Shown here: piece after piece, positions 1-10,000 of the stretch | How the letters are laid out: the number at the start of each line of letters is the position of its first letter | Position numbering within the stretch: position 1 is the first letter of the stretch | NCBI GenBank assembly: GCA_016744335.1 | Contig: JADGEO010000037.1 | Coordinates: 1-33,505, forward strand | Direction of reading: 5' to 3' | Length of the DNA: 33,505 nucleotides | DNA from: Anaerolineales bacterium | GTDB lineage: Bacteria > Chloroflexota > Anaerolineae > Anaerolineales > Villigracilaceae | Made by a program: the position numbers and the translations under genes | The notes under the pieces: generated by a model | What the model was told of the DNA's origin: nothing | Seen by the model: the letters and a program-made list of their open reading frames with translations, nothing else | Database searches by the model: none

Positions 1-1
1 T

Positions 2-124
2 GAGAAAAACAAGCATAAAAAAGGCATTTTGAAGGGGATTCAGAAAGAATTCGGGGGAAAAGAAGAAAAAAGAGAGTGGGGGAGAGCTACTTCGACATAT
101 TTAGGCAAAAAAAATCCCCTATGA
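2..124 (+). CDS. Possible C-terminal end of a gene entering from the left
   Basis: Frame 2 is open from the window edge to a TGA at 122-124 and would encode about 40 residues, rich in Lys/Glu/Gly and ending in GKKNPL. No domain is recognisable in so short a tail. The DNA here is purine-rich, which lowers stop frequency by chance, so the open frame is weak evidence. If real, its stop lies inside the hairpin that terminates the converging NACHT gene. Confidence 0.25.
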   Translation, partial: EKNKHKKGILKGIQKEFGGKEEKREWGRATSTYLGKKNPL

Positions 125-132
125 TGGGGATT
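107..132 (-). terminator. Rho-independent terminator of the NACHT gene
   Basis: Arms AATCCCC (113-119) and GGGGATT (126-132) form a 7-bp stem. Read on the minus strand it is followed by a run of Ts (the A-run at 107-114 on the plus strand). It lies about 20 bp past the minus-strand stop at 152. Confidence 0.75.
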
Positions 133-151
133 AGGTGGAGAGTAGATTGAA

Positions 152-1930
152 TTATGCAACACTCTCCATATGCTTAGCTAATTCCAATAGGTATTTTTCA
201 GCAATAGGAGACTTTGAATTCCGATAAATATCGTAAGACAAATCAATATCTTGTTTCATTGCTTTTGAAATTAATAAATTGCCTAACCCATCCACTATAC
301 CCGCTAAGAAAACAACCTGCTCTCTTTTCTCACCATCTACTCCGCTTGATGGAATAATAATATCAACAGGAACACCCTTTAAATTAAGTGCCTGAAAATA
401 TTCTAAAAAAGTATGGTGAGAAAAAGATATGTATCGCCCTTGTAATTTAAGCATTCCTCGACCAATCAAGTCGTGCAAAATGGTTGTAGCTACTTTTTTG
501 GGTTTTTTTACCGAATTCAGCGAAGTAATGAAGGAATCCATTACTCTTTCCCACGGCAATGAGATAGTTATCATTTTAGTAGATAAATCCATTAAAACAG
601 AAAAAACTATATCAAGATATTTTTTTTTATTTACCAAATCCCCATACTGCAAAGACAAGGTCTTAAGCATATTGTCATTCTTTTTTTCATCCCCCCATCT
701 TAGCAATAAATCAATGAATTGCCCATAAAGTTTACCCTTGCCAGTTGCTACGATATTTTTCTCCTTATATACTGCAAAAAACATATTTAGCATTAAAGGA
801 TTTGCACAAATTTCCATAACTCCAGAATCTAATTCACGATACACAGTAAGCGCATTGTGTTCGTTAGAATCCAATCCATCTTTTAAAAATTCATAAATAA
901 GATCTGGCGATAGAGGCTGAATCTCCCAAGTGTTTTTATCAAGATGCTCCAAACCCACAAGTTTACGTTGTGTTTCATAATCAAATTTCCGACCAGACAC
1001 AATCCACTGAGACCGTGAAGTAGTGATATTAGGATTGGTAAATTTATCAATTTCACGTCGAATTTTTCTTTGCATATTAGCAGGATGAACTTCGTTAAGT
1101 CCATCCAAAATAATGGTAAAACCTCCAGAATCTAGTAGCACCTTTATAGCACCCGCAGAAAATGTATCTACACTACTACCTACTTGCTTTCCGATATCAA
1201 CTAAAAGATTCCCGGAGTACTGATTAAGTGGCATAAATATAGGTGTTCTTCCTCCTTGTTCTGCCAACTCTTCTGCCAAAACTTTGAGACTCGTTGTTTT
1301 TCCACCACCCGGATCGCCTAATAACAAAAATGACCCTGTTTTTGACATCGCTCTAAACAAATCCGCTTCATCTCGACCTTGGGTTGAAGTAATTTTTGTA
1401 GGCGCAATTGTAGACAGTGTTTGAAACTGTGTGCGCCAAGTTGCATCTTGTGATTCTTTTACAATGACTTCACGCAACTTCTTAATAGACAATCCACTCG
1501 AAGAAATCTCCTCATTTATATAATCTAGTCCATAATCATAAACCAAAGTGTTTGCTAAATCATCAAAAAAAAGAGCACAGTTTATGCTTGCTTTTCTTAG
1601 TTCATCATGTAATATCTGCTGTTGTTTTTCAGAAACACTGTTAAAAATAACAAACAAAACATTCTCCACTCCAGACTCTTTGATACTATAAATAACATCT
1701 TGGACAGATAATAAACCATCATCTTTTCGAGAAAAACCAATCAACCAGCTTTCCTCTGATTTAAAAAGTTTATCAGTTGATTCACGTATGAGAGTATCAA
1801 TAAATGTTTTATCTAATTCAGCAACAGCATATTCTTTTGAAGAGTTAAAGCCCAGACCATTTACAATAGCTTCACAAAGCCCTTCAAAATCACTATCCAG
1901 TAAGTCTTTGACTAAATCTTGTTTATTCAT
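152..1930 (-). CDS. NACHT-type STAND NTPase
   Basis: A 592-residue protein with a central NACHT-like P-loop ATPase: Walker A GDPGGGKTT at about residues 205-213 and Walker B with TIILDGLNEV at about 273-282, the Asp followed by small residues as in NACHT proteins. The N-terminal 150 residues start with a short helical pattern ending in LGF that resembles restriction-endonuclease-like (Mrr/REase) N-termini, but no clear D-ExK catalytic set is visible, so that part is tentative. The C-terminal 250 residues are helical, with HHTFLEYF typical of the segment after NACHT modules. No TPR, WD40 or LRR sensor is seen. ATG at 1930 is preferred over GTG at 1939 because GAGGAG lies 8 nt upstream. It stands alone with its own promoter and terminator. 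Bacterial NACHT proteins are often anti-phage sensors; a defence role here is inference. Confidence 0.8.
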   Translation of the reverse strand: MNKQDLVKDLLDSDFEGLCEAIVNGLGFNSSKEYAVAELDKTFIDTLIRESTDKLFKSEESWLIGFSRKDDGLLSVQDVIYSIKESGVENVLFVIFNSVSEKQQQILHDELRKASINCALFFDDLANTLVYDYGLDYINEEISSSGLSIKKLREVIVKESQDATWRTQFQTLSTIAPTKITSTQGRDEADLFRAMSKTGSFLLLGDPGGGKTTSLKVLAEELAEQGGRTPIFMPLNQYSGNLLVDIGKQVGSSVDTFSAGAIKVLLDSGGFTIILDGLNEVHPANMQRKIRREIDKFTNPNITTSRSQWIVSGRKFDYETQRKLVGLEHLDKNTWEIQPLSPDLIYEFLKDGLDSNEHNALTVYRELDSGVMEICANPLMLNMFFAVYKEKNIVATGKGKLYGQFIDLLLRWGDEKKNDNMLKTLSLQYGDLVNKKKYLDIVFSVLMDLSTKMITISLPWERVMDSFITSLNSVKKPKKVATTILHDLIGRGMLKLQGRYISFSHHTFLEYFQALNLKGVPVDIIIPSSGVDGEKREQVVFLAGIVDGLGNLLISKAMKQDIDLSYDIYRNSKSPIAEKYLLELAKHMESVA

Positions 1931-1972
1931 TTTCCACACTCCTCTAGCAACAGTTTACAATAAATCTCGGCT

Positions 1973-2001
1973 ATTATACTCATCTTTAAGGTCTACATCA
2001 A
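1973..2001 (-). promoter_or_regulatory. Sigma70-type promoter of the NACHT gene
   Basis: Read on the minus strand, TTGATG (2001-1996) is followed after exactly 17 nt by a consensus TATAAT (1978-1973). It lies about 43 bp before the start codon at 1930, giving a leader of roughly 35 nt that contains GAGGAG. It indicates transcription independent of the mutase gene upstream. Confidence 0.7.
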
Positions 2002-2042
2002 TACAATTTAATTTCTTCTCAAACAGACGTTAAACATATCCC

Positions 2043-3689
2043 CTAAAACCCCTCCGCCACATACTCGCCCCACACACCGCGCAAGATATTCGCAATCTCC
2101 CCTAAAGTCATATCACTTTCAACCGCTTCAATAAAGAGCGGCATCAAATTTTCTATGCCACGCGCGGCATTCTCTATTTTCGCACTCAACTCAGCCACTT
2201 TTTTCTCATCTCTATTCTCTCGTAAATTCGCCAACTTCACTCGCTGGGATTGCTCTATCGCGGGGTCTACAGCCATGCGTTCGATGTCTATATCTTCGTC
2301 TACTTGGAATTTATTCACACCAACGACAATATCTTCTTCGCGCTCAATCGCTTTTTGGGCATCGTAGGCGGCATTTTGGATTTCACCTTGCATATAGCCG
2401 CGTTCAATGGCATTCAGCGCGCCGCCCATTTCGTCAATTTTGGCTATATATTCTTCGGCGCGTTTTTCAATTTCGTCTGTTAGATGCTCAATTAGGTACG
2501 ACCCTGCCAGCGGATCAATCGAATCCGCTACGCCAGATTCGTGGGCAATGATTTGCTGTGTCCGCAAGGCGACTCGCACCGATTTTTCGGTCGGGAGCCA
2601 GAGGGCTTCGTCCATTGAGTTGGTGTGCAGGGATTGTGTACCGCCGAAGACTGCCGCCAATGCCTGAATGGTCACACGCGCCACATTGTTTTCGGGTTGT
2701 TGCGCGGTCAGGGTCGAGCCAGCGGTTTGGGTATGGAATCGCAACCGCCACGATTTGGGGTCTTTTGCGCCAAATCGCTCTTTCATCGTGCGCGCCCACA
2801 ATCGGCGGGCGGCGCGGTATTTGGCAATTTCTTCGAGCAAATTATTATGGGCGTTGAAGAAAAACGAGAGTTGCGGGGCAAATTTATCTACGTCCAAACC
2901 CGCGTCAATCGCCGCCTGCACATAGGCAATCCCATTTGCCAGCGTAAACGCCATTTCCTGCACCGCAGTCGAGCCAGCTTCACGGATGTGGTATCCCGAA
3001 ATGCTGATCGTATTCCAGCGCGGCACTTCGGCTTGACAGTATTGAAAAATATCCGTTATCAGGCGCATCGAGGGCGCGGGCGGGTAAATATAGGTCCCCC
3101 GCGCAACATATTCTTTGAGAATATCATTTTGGATTGTGCCGCGCAGTTTGCGAATATCCGCACCTTGTTTTTTTGCAACGGCGATATACATCGCCAGCAA
3201 AATGGCGGCAGGTGCGTTGATGGTCATCGACGTGGAAACTTTTTCAAGCGGGATTTGATCGAAAAGCTGTTCCATATCTTTTATGGATGAGATGGCTACC
3301 CCAACTTTTCCCACCTCCCCAGCCGCGAGCGGATCGTCAGCATCGTACCCGATTTGAGTTGGCAAATCGAACGCGACCGATAAGCCTGTTTGCCCATTCT
3401 CAAGTAGATAGCGGTACCGAGCATTGGATTCTTCGGCGGAGGCATAGCCCGCGTATTGACGCATCGTCCAAAAGCGTCCGCGATACATAGTCGGCTGAAC
3501 GCCACGAGTGTAGGGGTACTCCCCTGGGTATCCGAGAGAAGATGCTGGTTGAGGGCAATCAAGTTTAGGGTCAGGGGCGATGCGCGGCACTTCTATCCCA
3601 GAAGAAGTTTTAAATTCGTCTTTCCGTTCACCAAACCTATCCAAAAGCGGATTTAATGTCTCATCTTCCCAATTTTTGATGGTTCTCAT
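2043..3689 (-). CDS. Methylmalonyl-CoA mutase, catalytic (large/alpha) chain
   Basis: Interconverts (R)-methylmalonyl-CoA and succinyl-CoA in propionate metabolism, using adenosylcobalamin. The 548-residue chain has the TIM-barrel substrate domain with the [15 protein letters not shown] signature near residue 75, [12 protein letters not shown] near 184, SGYHIREAG near 231 and RFHTQTAGS near 315. The Tyr and Gln in these motifs are those of methylmalonyl-CoA rather than isobutyryl-CoA mutases. The C-terminal cobalamin-binding domain (DxHxxG) is absent, so this is the split form and needs a separate B12 subunit that is not in this window. An ATG at 3701 is possible, but ATG 3689 has GGAG at 6-nt spacing inside the earlier codons and is preferred. 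The neighbouring genes have no obvious link to propionate. Confidence 0.95.
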   Translation of the reverse strand: MRTIKNWEDETLNPLLDRFGERKDEFKTSSGIEVPRIAPDPKLDCPQPASSLGYPGEYPYTRGVQPTMYRGRFWTMRQYAGYASAEESNARYRYLLENGQTGLSVAFDLPTQIGYDADDPLAAGEVGKVGVAISSIKDMEQLFDQIPLEKVSTSMTINAPAAILLAMYIAVAKKQGADIRKLRGTIQNDILKEYVARGTYIYPPAPSMRLITDIFQYCQAEVPRWNTISISGYHIREAGSTAVQEMAFTLANGIAYVQAAIDAGLDVDKFAPQLSFFFNAHNNLLEEIAKYRAARRLWARTMKERFGAKDPKSWRLRFHTQTAGSTLTAQQPENNVARVTIQALAAVFGGTQSLHTNSMDEALWLPTEKSVRVALRTQQIIAHESGVADSIDPLAGSYLIEHLTDEIEKRAEEYIAKIDEMGGALNAIERGYMQGEIQNAAYDAQKAIEREEDIVVGVNKFQVDEDIDIERMAVDPAIEQSQRVKLANLRENRDEKKVAELSAKIENAARGIENLMPLFIEAVESDMTLGEIANILRGVWGEYVAEGF

Positions 3690-3767
3690 ATATTTCTCCA
3701 TGTGTTTTTAGCTTTCCTCTATTATAATGGAGGGGTGTTTTTTCTTGGTTAGGAAAAAGGAGTAAAA

Positions 3768-4121
3768 ATGAAAACGATTGCTTATATTGGGGCGGCTATT
3801 TTAATTTTCTTCGGCGTGATGTTTATTTGGTCGGCTTTTGGGACTACGCCGCAACCTGCAAATATCGGCATTGGCGCAGTGAGCGTGGCTATTGGCTTCG
3901 GGATTATTTGGTTTGCCCAGAGAAAAGCAAAAGTAGAAGGGGATACTAATGTCTCTGTAAATATCGATTTACCCGGTGAAATGAAATTGGAAACTATGCA
4001 ATGCCAAGCCTGCGGGGGAAGTTTAACGAGCAAGAATATCGAAATGCAATCTGGCGCACCGATGATTGTTTGCCCTTATTGTGAGACAACCTATCAGTTA
4101 AATGAAGAACCTAAGTGGTAG
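3768..4121 (+). CDS. Small membrane protein with C-terminal zinc ribbon
   Basis: A 117-residue protein with two hydrophobic helices (about 4-25 and 33-50) followed by a cytoplasmic-type tail with CQAC (C79, C82) and CPYC (C102, C105), spaced as in a rubredoxin-like zinc ribbon. AGGAAAAAGGAG lies directly upstream of ATG 3768. It heads a plus-strand run with the two envelope proteins that follow, and diverges from the mutase gene. A TATAAT-like AT block at 3721-3728 could serve either direction, but no good -35 box is visible. The family is not recognised; a small regulatory or scaffold role in the membrane is a guess. Confidence 0.7.
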   Translation: MKTIAYIGAAILIFFGVMFIWSAFGTTPQPANIGIGAVSVAIGFGIIWFAQRKAKVEGDTNVSVNIDLPGEMKLETMQCQACGGSLTSKNIEMQSGAPMIVCPYCETTYQLNEEPKW

Positions 4122-4198
4122 AAAAACAAATTTAAAAAGTTAAAAGGTTTGGAGGTTTAAGATTTCAACCTTCTAATATCTTTTCAAAGGAATATCCT

Positions 4199-5038
4199 AT
4201 GAAACAAAAAATCTTTATTCTCTTCATTCTTCTTGCTTTGGTTTTTAGCATAACGACCAGCGCACTTGCACAATCCTATTCTCTTGAATTGACAGAAGAG
4301 GTTGTTCACGTCTACTGGCACGATGACGGAACAATGTCTTTAGAGTATGCTCTTTCCTTCAAGAATAATCCTGATGCACTCGCCATTAAATTTGTTGATC
4401 TTGTGTTGCCCAATAAAAACTACGTCATTAGTGAAATTTCCGCTGAAAAAGATGGTCAGGTTCTAAGCGTTGAAGAGAGTTATGCGGGCAAAGGACCTGG
4501 TGTAGCGGTTGACTTAGGGGAATATGCCATTCCAGCTGGTGAAAATGGCAGTGTCCATATCACTATTGGACATATTGAAAATGTACTCACTCCAGACACT
4601 GACGAAAACTACGCCAGTGCGATTTTTGGCACAACTTGGTATGGGAGTGAATATATGACAGGGAATACCGATGTGACTGTTATTTTCCACTTTCCTGCTG
4701 GCATCCAAGAGAAAGAGATACGCGCTCATCTTCCCAACGTTGATTGGGGCGGCAATAGCGAAGCAGAGAAATCTGTAGATGAGATGGGGCGCGTGACCTA
4801 CACTTGGCACGATGAAGAAGCAAACGGATATACTCAATATACGTTTGGGGCATCTTTTCCAAATAAAGATATTCCAAAATCAGCAATTGTAGAGCCAGCG
4901 TCAAAAGAAATTACCGATTTCGCACTCAGTCCCGTTATTTATCTTCCTATATTGGTGGTGTTGGTGAGCATCCCTATAATTTGGCTTATTTATCGAAAAA
5001 CAAGTGCCCATCCAGACCAAGCAAGTAATCAGGATTAA
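4199..5038 (+). CDS. Secreted, C-terminally anchored protein; paralogue of the next gene
   Basis: A 279-residue protein with a clear signal peptide (MKQK, hydrophobic core, cleavage near TTSALAQ), an extracytoplasmic beta-rich domain of about 210 residues, a single membrane helix near 245-265 (PVIYLPILVVLVSIPIIWLI) and a short charged tail. The outer domain aligns along its whole length with the N-terminal part of the next protein: shared EVVHV, DGxMSLxY, YAIPAG, DYASAxFG, VTGNTD-like and YTQYxFGASFP segments. It resembles the outer domain of DUF2207 proteins but lacks their cytoplasmic half. AAAGGA precedes ATG 4199. A duplication followed by loss of the tail is likely; function unknown. Confidence 0.75.
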   Translation: MKQKIFILFILLALVFSITTSALAQSYSLELTEEVVHVYWHDDGTMSLEYALSFKNNPDALAIKFVDLVLPNKNYVISEISAEKDGQVLSVEESYAGKGPGVAVDLGEYAIPAGENGSVHITIGHIENVLTPDTDENYASAIFGTTWYGSEYMTGNTDVTVIFHFPAGIQEKEIRAHLPNVDWGGNSEAEKSVDEMGRVTYTWHDEEANGYTQYTFGASFPNKDIPKSAIVEPASKEITDFALSPVIYLPILVVLVSIPIIWLIYRKTSAHPDQASNQD

Positions 5039-5108
5039 GTTTGAAAATTCAAAGGTCAAAACCTTCAACTATCAAACCTTCAAACCTGCAACCTCAAAGG
5101 AGTACCCC

Positions 5109-6776
5109 ATGAAACGCAAACTCTTTATTCTCATTTTAGCCCTTGTGCTTATTTTTGGCTTAACAGCTAGCACAAACGCGCAGGAATACTCATTTGAATT
5201 AGAAAAAGAAGTTGTTCATGTTTTTTATAATGAAGACGGAAGTATGTCTTTAGACTATACTTTTTTCTTTAAAAATAATGCGGGCGCACATATAATTGAT
5301 TTTGTAGATGTAGGAACGCCCAATAATAATTGGCGTTTTTCCTCAATTTCTGCCGACGTAAATGGGCAAGCTGTTGAAATTTCATCCGATTATCAAGGCG
5401 ATGGCTCTGGCTTTGCCATAGATATGGGCGGATATGCTATCCCCGCCGGTGGAAGTGCAAAGGTGCATGTTTATGTGGGCTATGTTGACGAAGTGCTCTA
5501 CCCCAACGATGAAAAAGAAGATTATGCCAGCGCAGTTTTTGGCGCAACTTATTTTGGCGGTCAATATGTAACGGGGAATACCGACATGTCCGTCTCGCTC
5601 CACTTGCCCCCAGGCGTTCAACCCGATGAATCTATTTATTATTATCCCAGCGACAACTGGGGTGGCAACCAAGAACCCATAAGCAAAATAGATGAAAACG
5701 GGCGCATTACCTACACTTGGTATGACCCCAACGCAAACGGCTATACGCAATATCAATTTGGCGCATCCTTCCCCAGTAACTATGTGCCGGCTTCGGCAAT
5801 TATTACACAATCTTGGCTCGAAAAAATAGGCTTTGATGCGGATGCTATTTTCGGTCTGCTCATGTGTTTGGGCATGGTCTTTTTCTTTGTTGGCATTCCC
5901 ATTATCTCAACTGTTCAGCAACGCAAACGCAAGATGAAATATATGACCCCAAAAATTGCTATTGAAGGGCACGGAATCAAACGCGGCCTAACCGCTGTAG
6001 AATCGGCGATATTAATGGAAGAGCCCCTCGACAAAGTAATGACCATGATACTTTTCGGCGTTATCAAAAAAGAAGCGGCAACGGTCACCAACAAAGACCC
6101 CCTCAGAATTAAAGTAGCAAACCCCATCCCTGAAAAATTGCGCAAATACGAAAAAGACTTCCTCGATGCATTCACCGATGGCAAGAATAACCGCGCTGTG
6201 CAACGCAAGAAAATGCAAAAAGTAACTGTAAATTTAATCGAGAGTGTTAGCAAAAAGATGAAAGGCTTTAGTAGAAAAGAAACAATTGCCTACTATAAAA
6301 AGATTATGGAACGCGCTTGGGAACAAATCGAAGCCGCTGATACGCCCGAAATCATGAGCGAAAAATACGACAAAGCCCTCGAATGGACAATGCTAGACGA
6401 TAATTACCAAGACCGCACCTCAACCGTCTTCCAACATCGCCCCGTTTACACCCCCATGTGGTGGGGGCGTTACGACCCCGCCTTTGGCAAAAGTTCCGCG
6501 GGCAAATCGGTATCTGCACCTTCATCATCGGGCGGGAAGAGTTTAGCCTCCTCTATGCCCCAACTCCCCGGCGCAGACTTTGCCGCATCGGTTGTGGGTG
6601 GTGCGCAAACTTTCTCTGATAAAGTTGTTGGCAATCTCAACAAATTTACTAGCCCAGTAACACAAAAAACCAATCCGCCCCCAGTTAGCACATCATCGGG
6701 AAGCAGTGGCAGTAGCGGAAGTTGCGCCTGTGCCTGTGCAGGATGCGCCTGCGCTTGCGCGGGTGGCGGAAGATAG
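5109..6776 (+). CDS. DUF2207-like membrane protein with Cys-rich C-terminal tail
   Basis: A 555-residue protein: signal peptide (1-24, ending STNAQ), extracytoplasmic domain to about 235 that is paralogous to the previous gene, membrane segment near 244-266, then a cytoplasmic region containing RGLTAVESAILMEEPLDK, which matches the pattern of DUF2207 proteins. The C-terminus is low complexity: Ser/Gly linkers, then six cysteines at 539, 541, 543, 546, 548 and 550 in two CACACA blocks, ending GGGR. Such a tail could bind metal, form thioether links or be a modification site; which one is unknown. ATG 5109 with AAAGGAG 6 nt upstream is chosen because it starts the signal peptide; a longer frame reaching 5004 has no such support. 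The stop codon abuts a hairpin at 6777-6796. Confidence 0.75.
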   Translation: MKRKLFILILALVLIFGLTASTNAQEYSFELEKEVVHVFYNEDGSMSLDYTFFFKNNAGAHIIDFVDVGTPNNNWRFSSISADVNGQAVEISSDYQGDGSGFAIDMGGYAIPAGGSAKVHVYVGYVDEVLYPNDEKEDYASAVFGATYFGGQYVTGNTDMSVSLHLPPGVQPDESIYYYPSDNWGGNQEPISKIDENGRITYTWYDPNANGYTQYQFGASFPSNYVPASAIITQSWLEKIGFDADAIFGLLMCLGMVFFFVGIPIISTVQQRKRKMKYMTPKIAIEGHGIKRGLTAVESAILMEEPLDKVMTMILFGVIKKEAATVTNKDPLRIKVANPIPEKLRKYEKDFLDAFTDGKNNRAVQRKKMQKVTVNLIESVSKKMKGFSRKETIAYYKKIMERAWEQIEAADTPEIMSEKYDKALEWTMLDDNYQDRTSTVFQHRPVYTPMWWGRYDPAFGKSSAGKSVSAPSSSGGKSLASSMPQLPGADFAASVVGGAQTFSDKVVGNLNKFTSPVTQKTNPPPVSTSSGSSGSSGSCACACAGCACACAGGGR

Positions 6777-7043
6777 CCGAAGTCGAGAGACTTCGGACTC
6801 CGATATTCTTGGGATGAAGTACCGCGATGCGCGTACTTCGGCTCGGCTCAGTACAAGTTTTTGGCTGGGGTACTGCTCCCAACCATCCGCGCGACGTAAA
6901 GGGAATCCCCATTTTACGCCGAGAAAATGTTTACCAAGGGCACGCAAGCCCAAATTTACGCGCGATGCGCTTACGTCCCATTCATCAAATCAATGCCAAC
7001 GCTGAGATTACAAAAGTCTTAAAGACTTTTGTAATCTCAGCGT
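6777..7043 (+). repeat. Intergenic run of palindromes
   Basis: The whole gap before the helicase is made of inverted repeats. CCGAAGTC/GACTTCGG with a GAGA loop (6777-6796) directly follows the stop codon. GAAGTAC/GTACTTC encloses an inner GCG/CGC pair near 6815-6840. GTAAA/TTTAC encloses GGG/CCC near 6895-6920. GCGC-GAT-GCGC lies near 6960-6970. The longest is at 6999-7043. No coding capacity is evident. These look like REP-type repeats accumulated between genes; some may also stop transcription. Confidence 0.65.
6999..7043 (+). repeat. Perfect 22-bp inverted repeat before the helicase
   Basis: Arms of 22 nt (6999-7020 and 7022-7043) are perfectly complementary around a single A at 7021. 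The ends are ACGCTGAG and CTCAGCGT. The palindrome ends 13 nt before ATG 7057, occupying the usual ribosome-binding region, and there is no T-run after it. It could form a cruciform or block read-through and translation. Confidence 0.9.
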
Positions 7044-7056
7044 CTAAACACTATCT

Positions 7057-10000
7057 ATGACAGAAATCACCTTAGAAAAAATCCAACATTTTCCTTATAA
7101 CTTTGCAAGCGGTAATGTTCTTATGCGGGGTAGAAATTATTATAATCAAGGTCGCGTGCTCGATATAAATTATATGGGCGATAGCGCCTATTTTCGCGTT
7201 CGTGGAAACGGGAGAATGTATTCAGTTGAAATTCGGATGCTTAGCGACAATAAGGTTCATGTTTCTTGCGATTGCCCTCATAATGTGCAAATTTGTAAAC
7301 ATATTGTTGCCTCTGCAATGGCACTAGAGGCATATCTTGAAGAAAATATTATCCCTAAATGGGAAAGACAATTAGACGAAGTTTTTGAAAACACACCACA
7401 TCGCTCTGCTGTTTCATCTGGACGATATTATCTGGCTTTATTTTTATTAATACGCACCGAAAGTTATAGCCATCAGGGCTATGATTATAGATTCGTCCCA
7501 CGTATTATCAAGGCTTCTAGGTGGAGTTTACTAAAGGAACAAAAACTAGACGATTACGAAAGTGCCAATGCCCTCTTGAGTGAACACACATTATGGAAAG
7601 CGTATGTAGAAAATCCCTATAGCCCCGTTAACAAAGAGAGATGTCTTAATATCCCGCCTTCGGGAATGACTATTTTCAATTATATTCTCGAATCTTCTCG
7701 CTATCATTACCACCAGGCAAGCACTACAGGTGAATATCTTTCCTTTTTTAAGCAACTAAACTTCCCCATCTTTTTAGCCGATAGCGGACGAGAAATGATT
7801 TCTCAGCCATTAACAATTCAGACAAAACCCCTAGAGATAAAAGCCGCACTTGCCCAAGATAAAAATGCTTTTACCATAGAAGCAGGGACAATCTATGAAG
7901 AGGAATTTTTCTCATCGGCAAAAAAGAATTTAGCTATTATTTCAAGAGATCCCGCATGGGCTTTGCTTGGCAAAAATATCGTACCTATCAAAAACCCAGA
8001 AAGCCTCGACTTGCTTTCTAGTTTCCCTATTGAAATTCCGCTTGAAGAAGAAGAGAAGTTTCGCACCGATTATCTGCCTAAACTTTCTGAACACATCCCC
8101 ATTGAAAGCGATTTGGTCTCTTGGGAAGAAATAGAAGAAGAGCCGCTACCCCGCCTTTATTTACGCAAAGAAGACGAAGAACTGGTTGCTGAACTTCGAT
8201 TTGGCTATGGTGAATACGAAGTTTTCGCCGACAAAAAAGCACCCAGTGTCGAAGTCAAAAACAAACCCAACTCTTGGGCATTAACCCGCTTGCACCGTGA
8301 TACCCAAAAAGAGTACGATATTTACACAAGCATCAAAGGTGTCGCCTTTGGCTTAAAGCGTGGCGGAAGCAGGTATCCTTACGGCTCTTATATCTTACGC
8401 GCCAACACGCACCCCTACGACTTTTTAACAGGCGGCATCCCCGCCCTAACTGAAGCAGGATTTGAAATTTACGGTGATAAAGATGCACTGGGCAAAATTA
8501 ACAAAAATTCGCCTTCAATTAGCCTTAATATCACCAGCGGCATTGATTGGTTCGATCTTGACGTTCTCGTCCAATATGGCGAGCAAGAAGTAAAGCTAGG
8601 CGATATTCGCAAAGCCGTCAAAAAAGGACGCAAATATATAAAATTAGCCGATGGCTCTATAGGAGAAATTCCCGACAAATGGCTAGAACGCTATAAACAC
8701 ATCTTCAATATGACCAAAGAAACCGAAGATGGCTTCCGTCTAAGAGACTATCAACTCGCCATGCTCGATGAGCTTCTCGAAGATGCCGAGAGCCAAAATA
8801 TCGCCCCTGAATTTGAAGAAAAACGTAAAAGACTAAAAAATATCAAGGATATTAAAGTTCAACCTATCCCCAAAGGATTTACAGGAGAATTACGCACCTA
8901 TCAAAAAGCCGGTTTAGATTGGCTCGGGTTTCTCAACGAATATGGCTTTGGCGGCATCTTAGCCGATGATATGGGCTTAGGAAAAACCATTCAGATGCTC
9001 GCTTTCTTGCAACTCAAAAAAGAAGAAGGCGAGATGAAGAACGCCAGCTTGCTCATTGTTCCTAAAAGTCTCATCACAAATTGGCAACGAGAATCGGCTA
9101 AATTCACCCCCGATTTACGCATTTTAGAGCACTTAGGTATTGAACGCGAAAAAGACACAAAAACCTTTGACGATTACGACATCGTCATCACCACCTATGG
9201 CACCATGCTCAGAGATATAGAAACTCTGCGCAACTATCGTTTTTATGCAGTCGTTTTAGACGAATCACAAGCAATCAAAAACCCACTCGCCAAAACATCT
9301 AAAGCCGCGCGTCTCATCAACGCCAAATACCGCATGGCAATGACGGGCACACCCGTTGAAAATAATAGCTTCGAGCTATGGTCACAATTTGCCTTTATCA
9401 ACCCCGGTTTACTCGGCAATATGACCTATTTCAAACGTGAATTTGCCAAGCCCATTGAAAGCCGTGAAGGTGAAAACGAAGCCAATTTACTCAGGCGTAT
9501 GGTTTACCCCTTCATCTTGCGGCGTACTAAAAAAGAAGTTGCCCCCGAACTGCCACCCCGCACAGAACGCATTATCTACACCGATTTTGAACCCGCTCAA
9601 CGCAAAATCTACGATGAAACCCGTGACCGTTATCGCAGTCAGCTGCTCGGTCTCTTAGATGAAGGTGGCATGAATAACGCCAGAATGCACATTTTAGAAG
9701 GTTTATTGCGTTTACGCCAAATTTGTATTCATCCTCAACTCGTTGATCCAACTTATAAAGACAATGTCGCCAAATTCGATATTTTGCTCGAAACCCTAGA
9801 AACGCTCAAAAACGAAGGACATAAAGCCTTAATCTTCTCTCAATTTGTGCAAACGCTCAAATTGCTAGAAGTTGAAATGAAGAAAAACAAACTCAAATAT
9901 ACCTATCTCGACGGCAAGACTCGCAAGCGACAAGACAAGGTCGATACTTTTCAAAATGACCCCAAAATCCCATTTTTTCTCATCAGCCTTAAAGCAGGTG

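Noticed and set aside
2625..3290. 221-codon plus-strand open frame
   Set aside because: It lies fully antisense to the methylmalonyl-CoA mutase gene, whose motifs are certain, and encodes Arg/Cys/His-rich low-quality sequence.
3700..3767. Divergent promoters between the mutase gene and the zinc-ribbon gene
   Set aside because: A palindromic TATAAT-like block exists at 3721-3728, but no acceptable -35 sequence at 16-18 nt was found on either strand.
6685..7060. Several 70-99 codon frames at the end of the Cys-tailed protein and in the following gap
   Set aside because: They run through palindromic repeats, have biased composition and no ribosome-binding sites.
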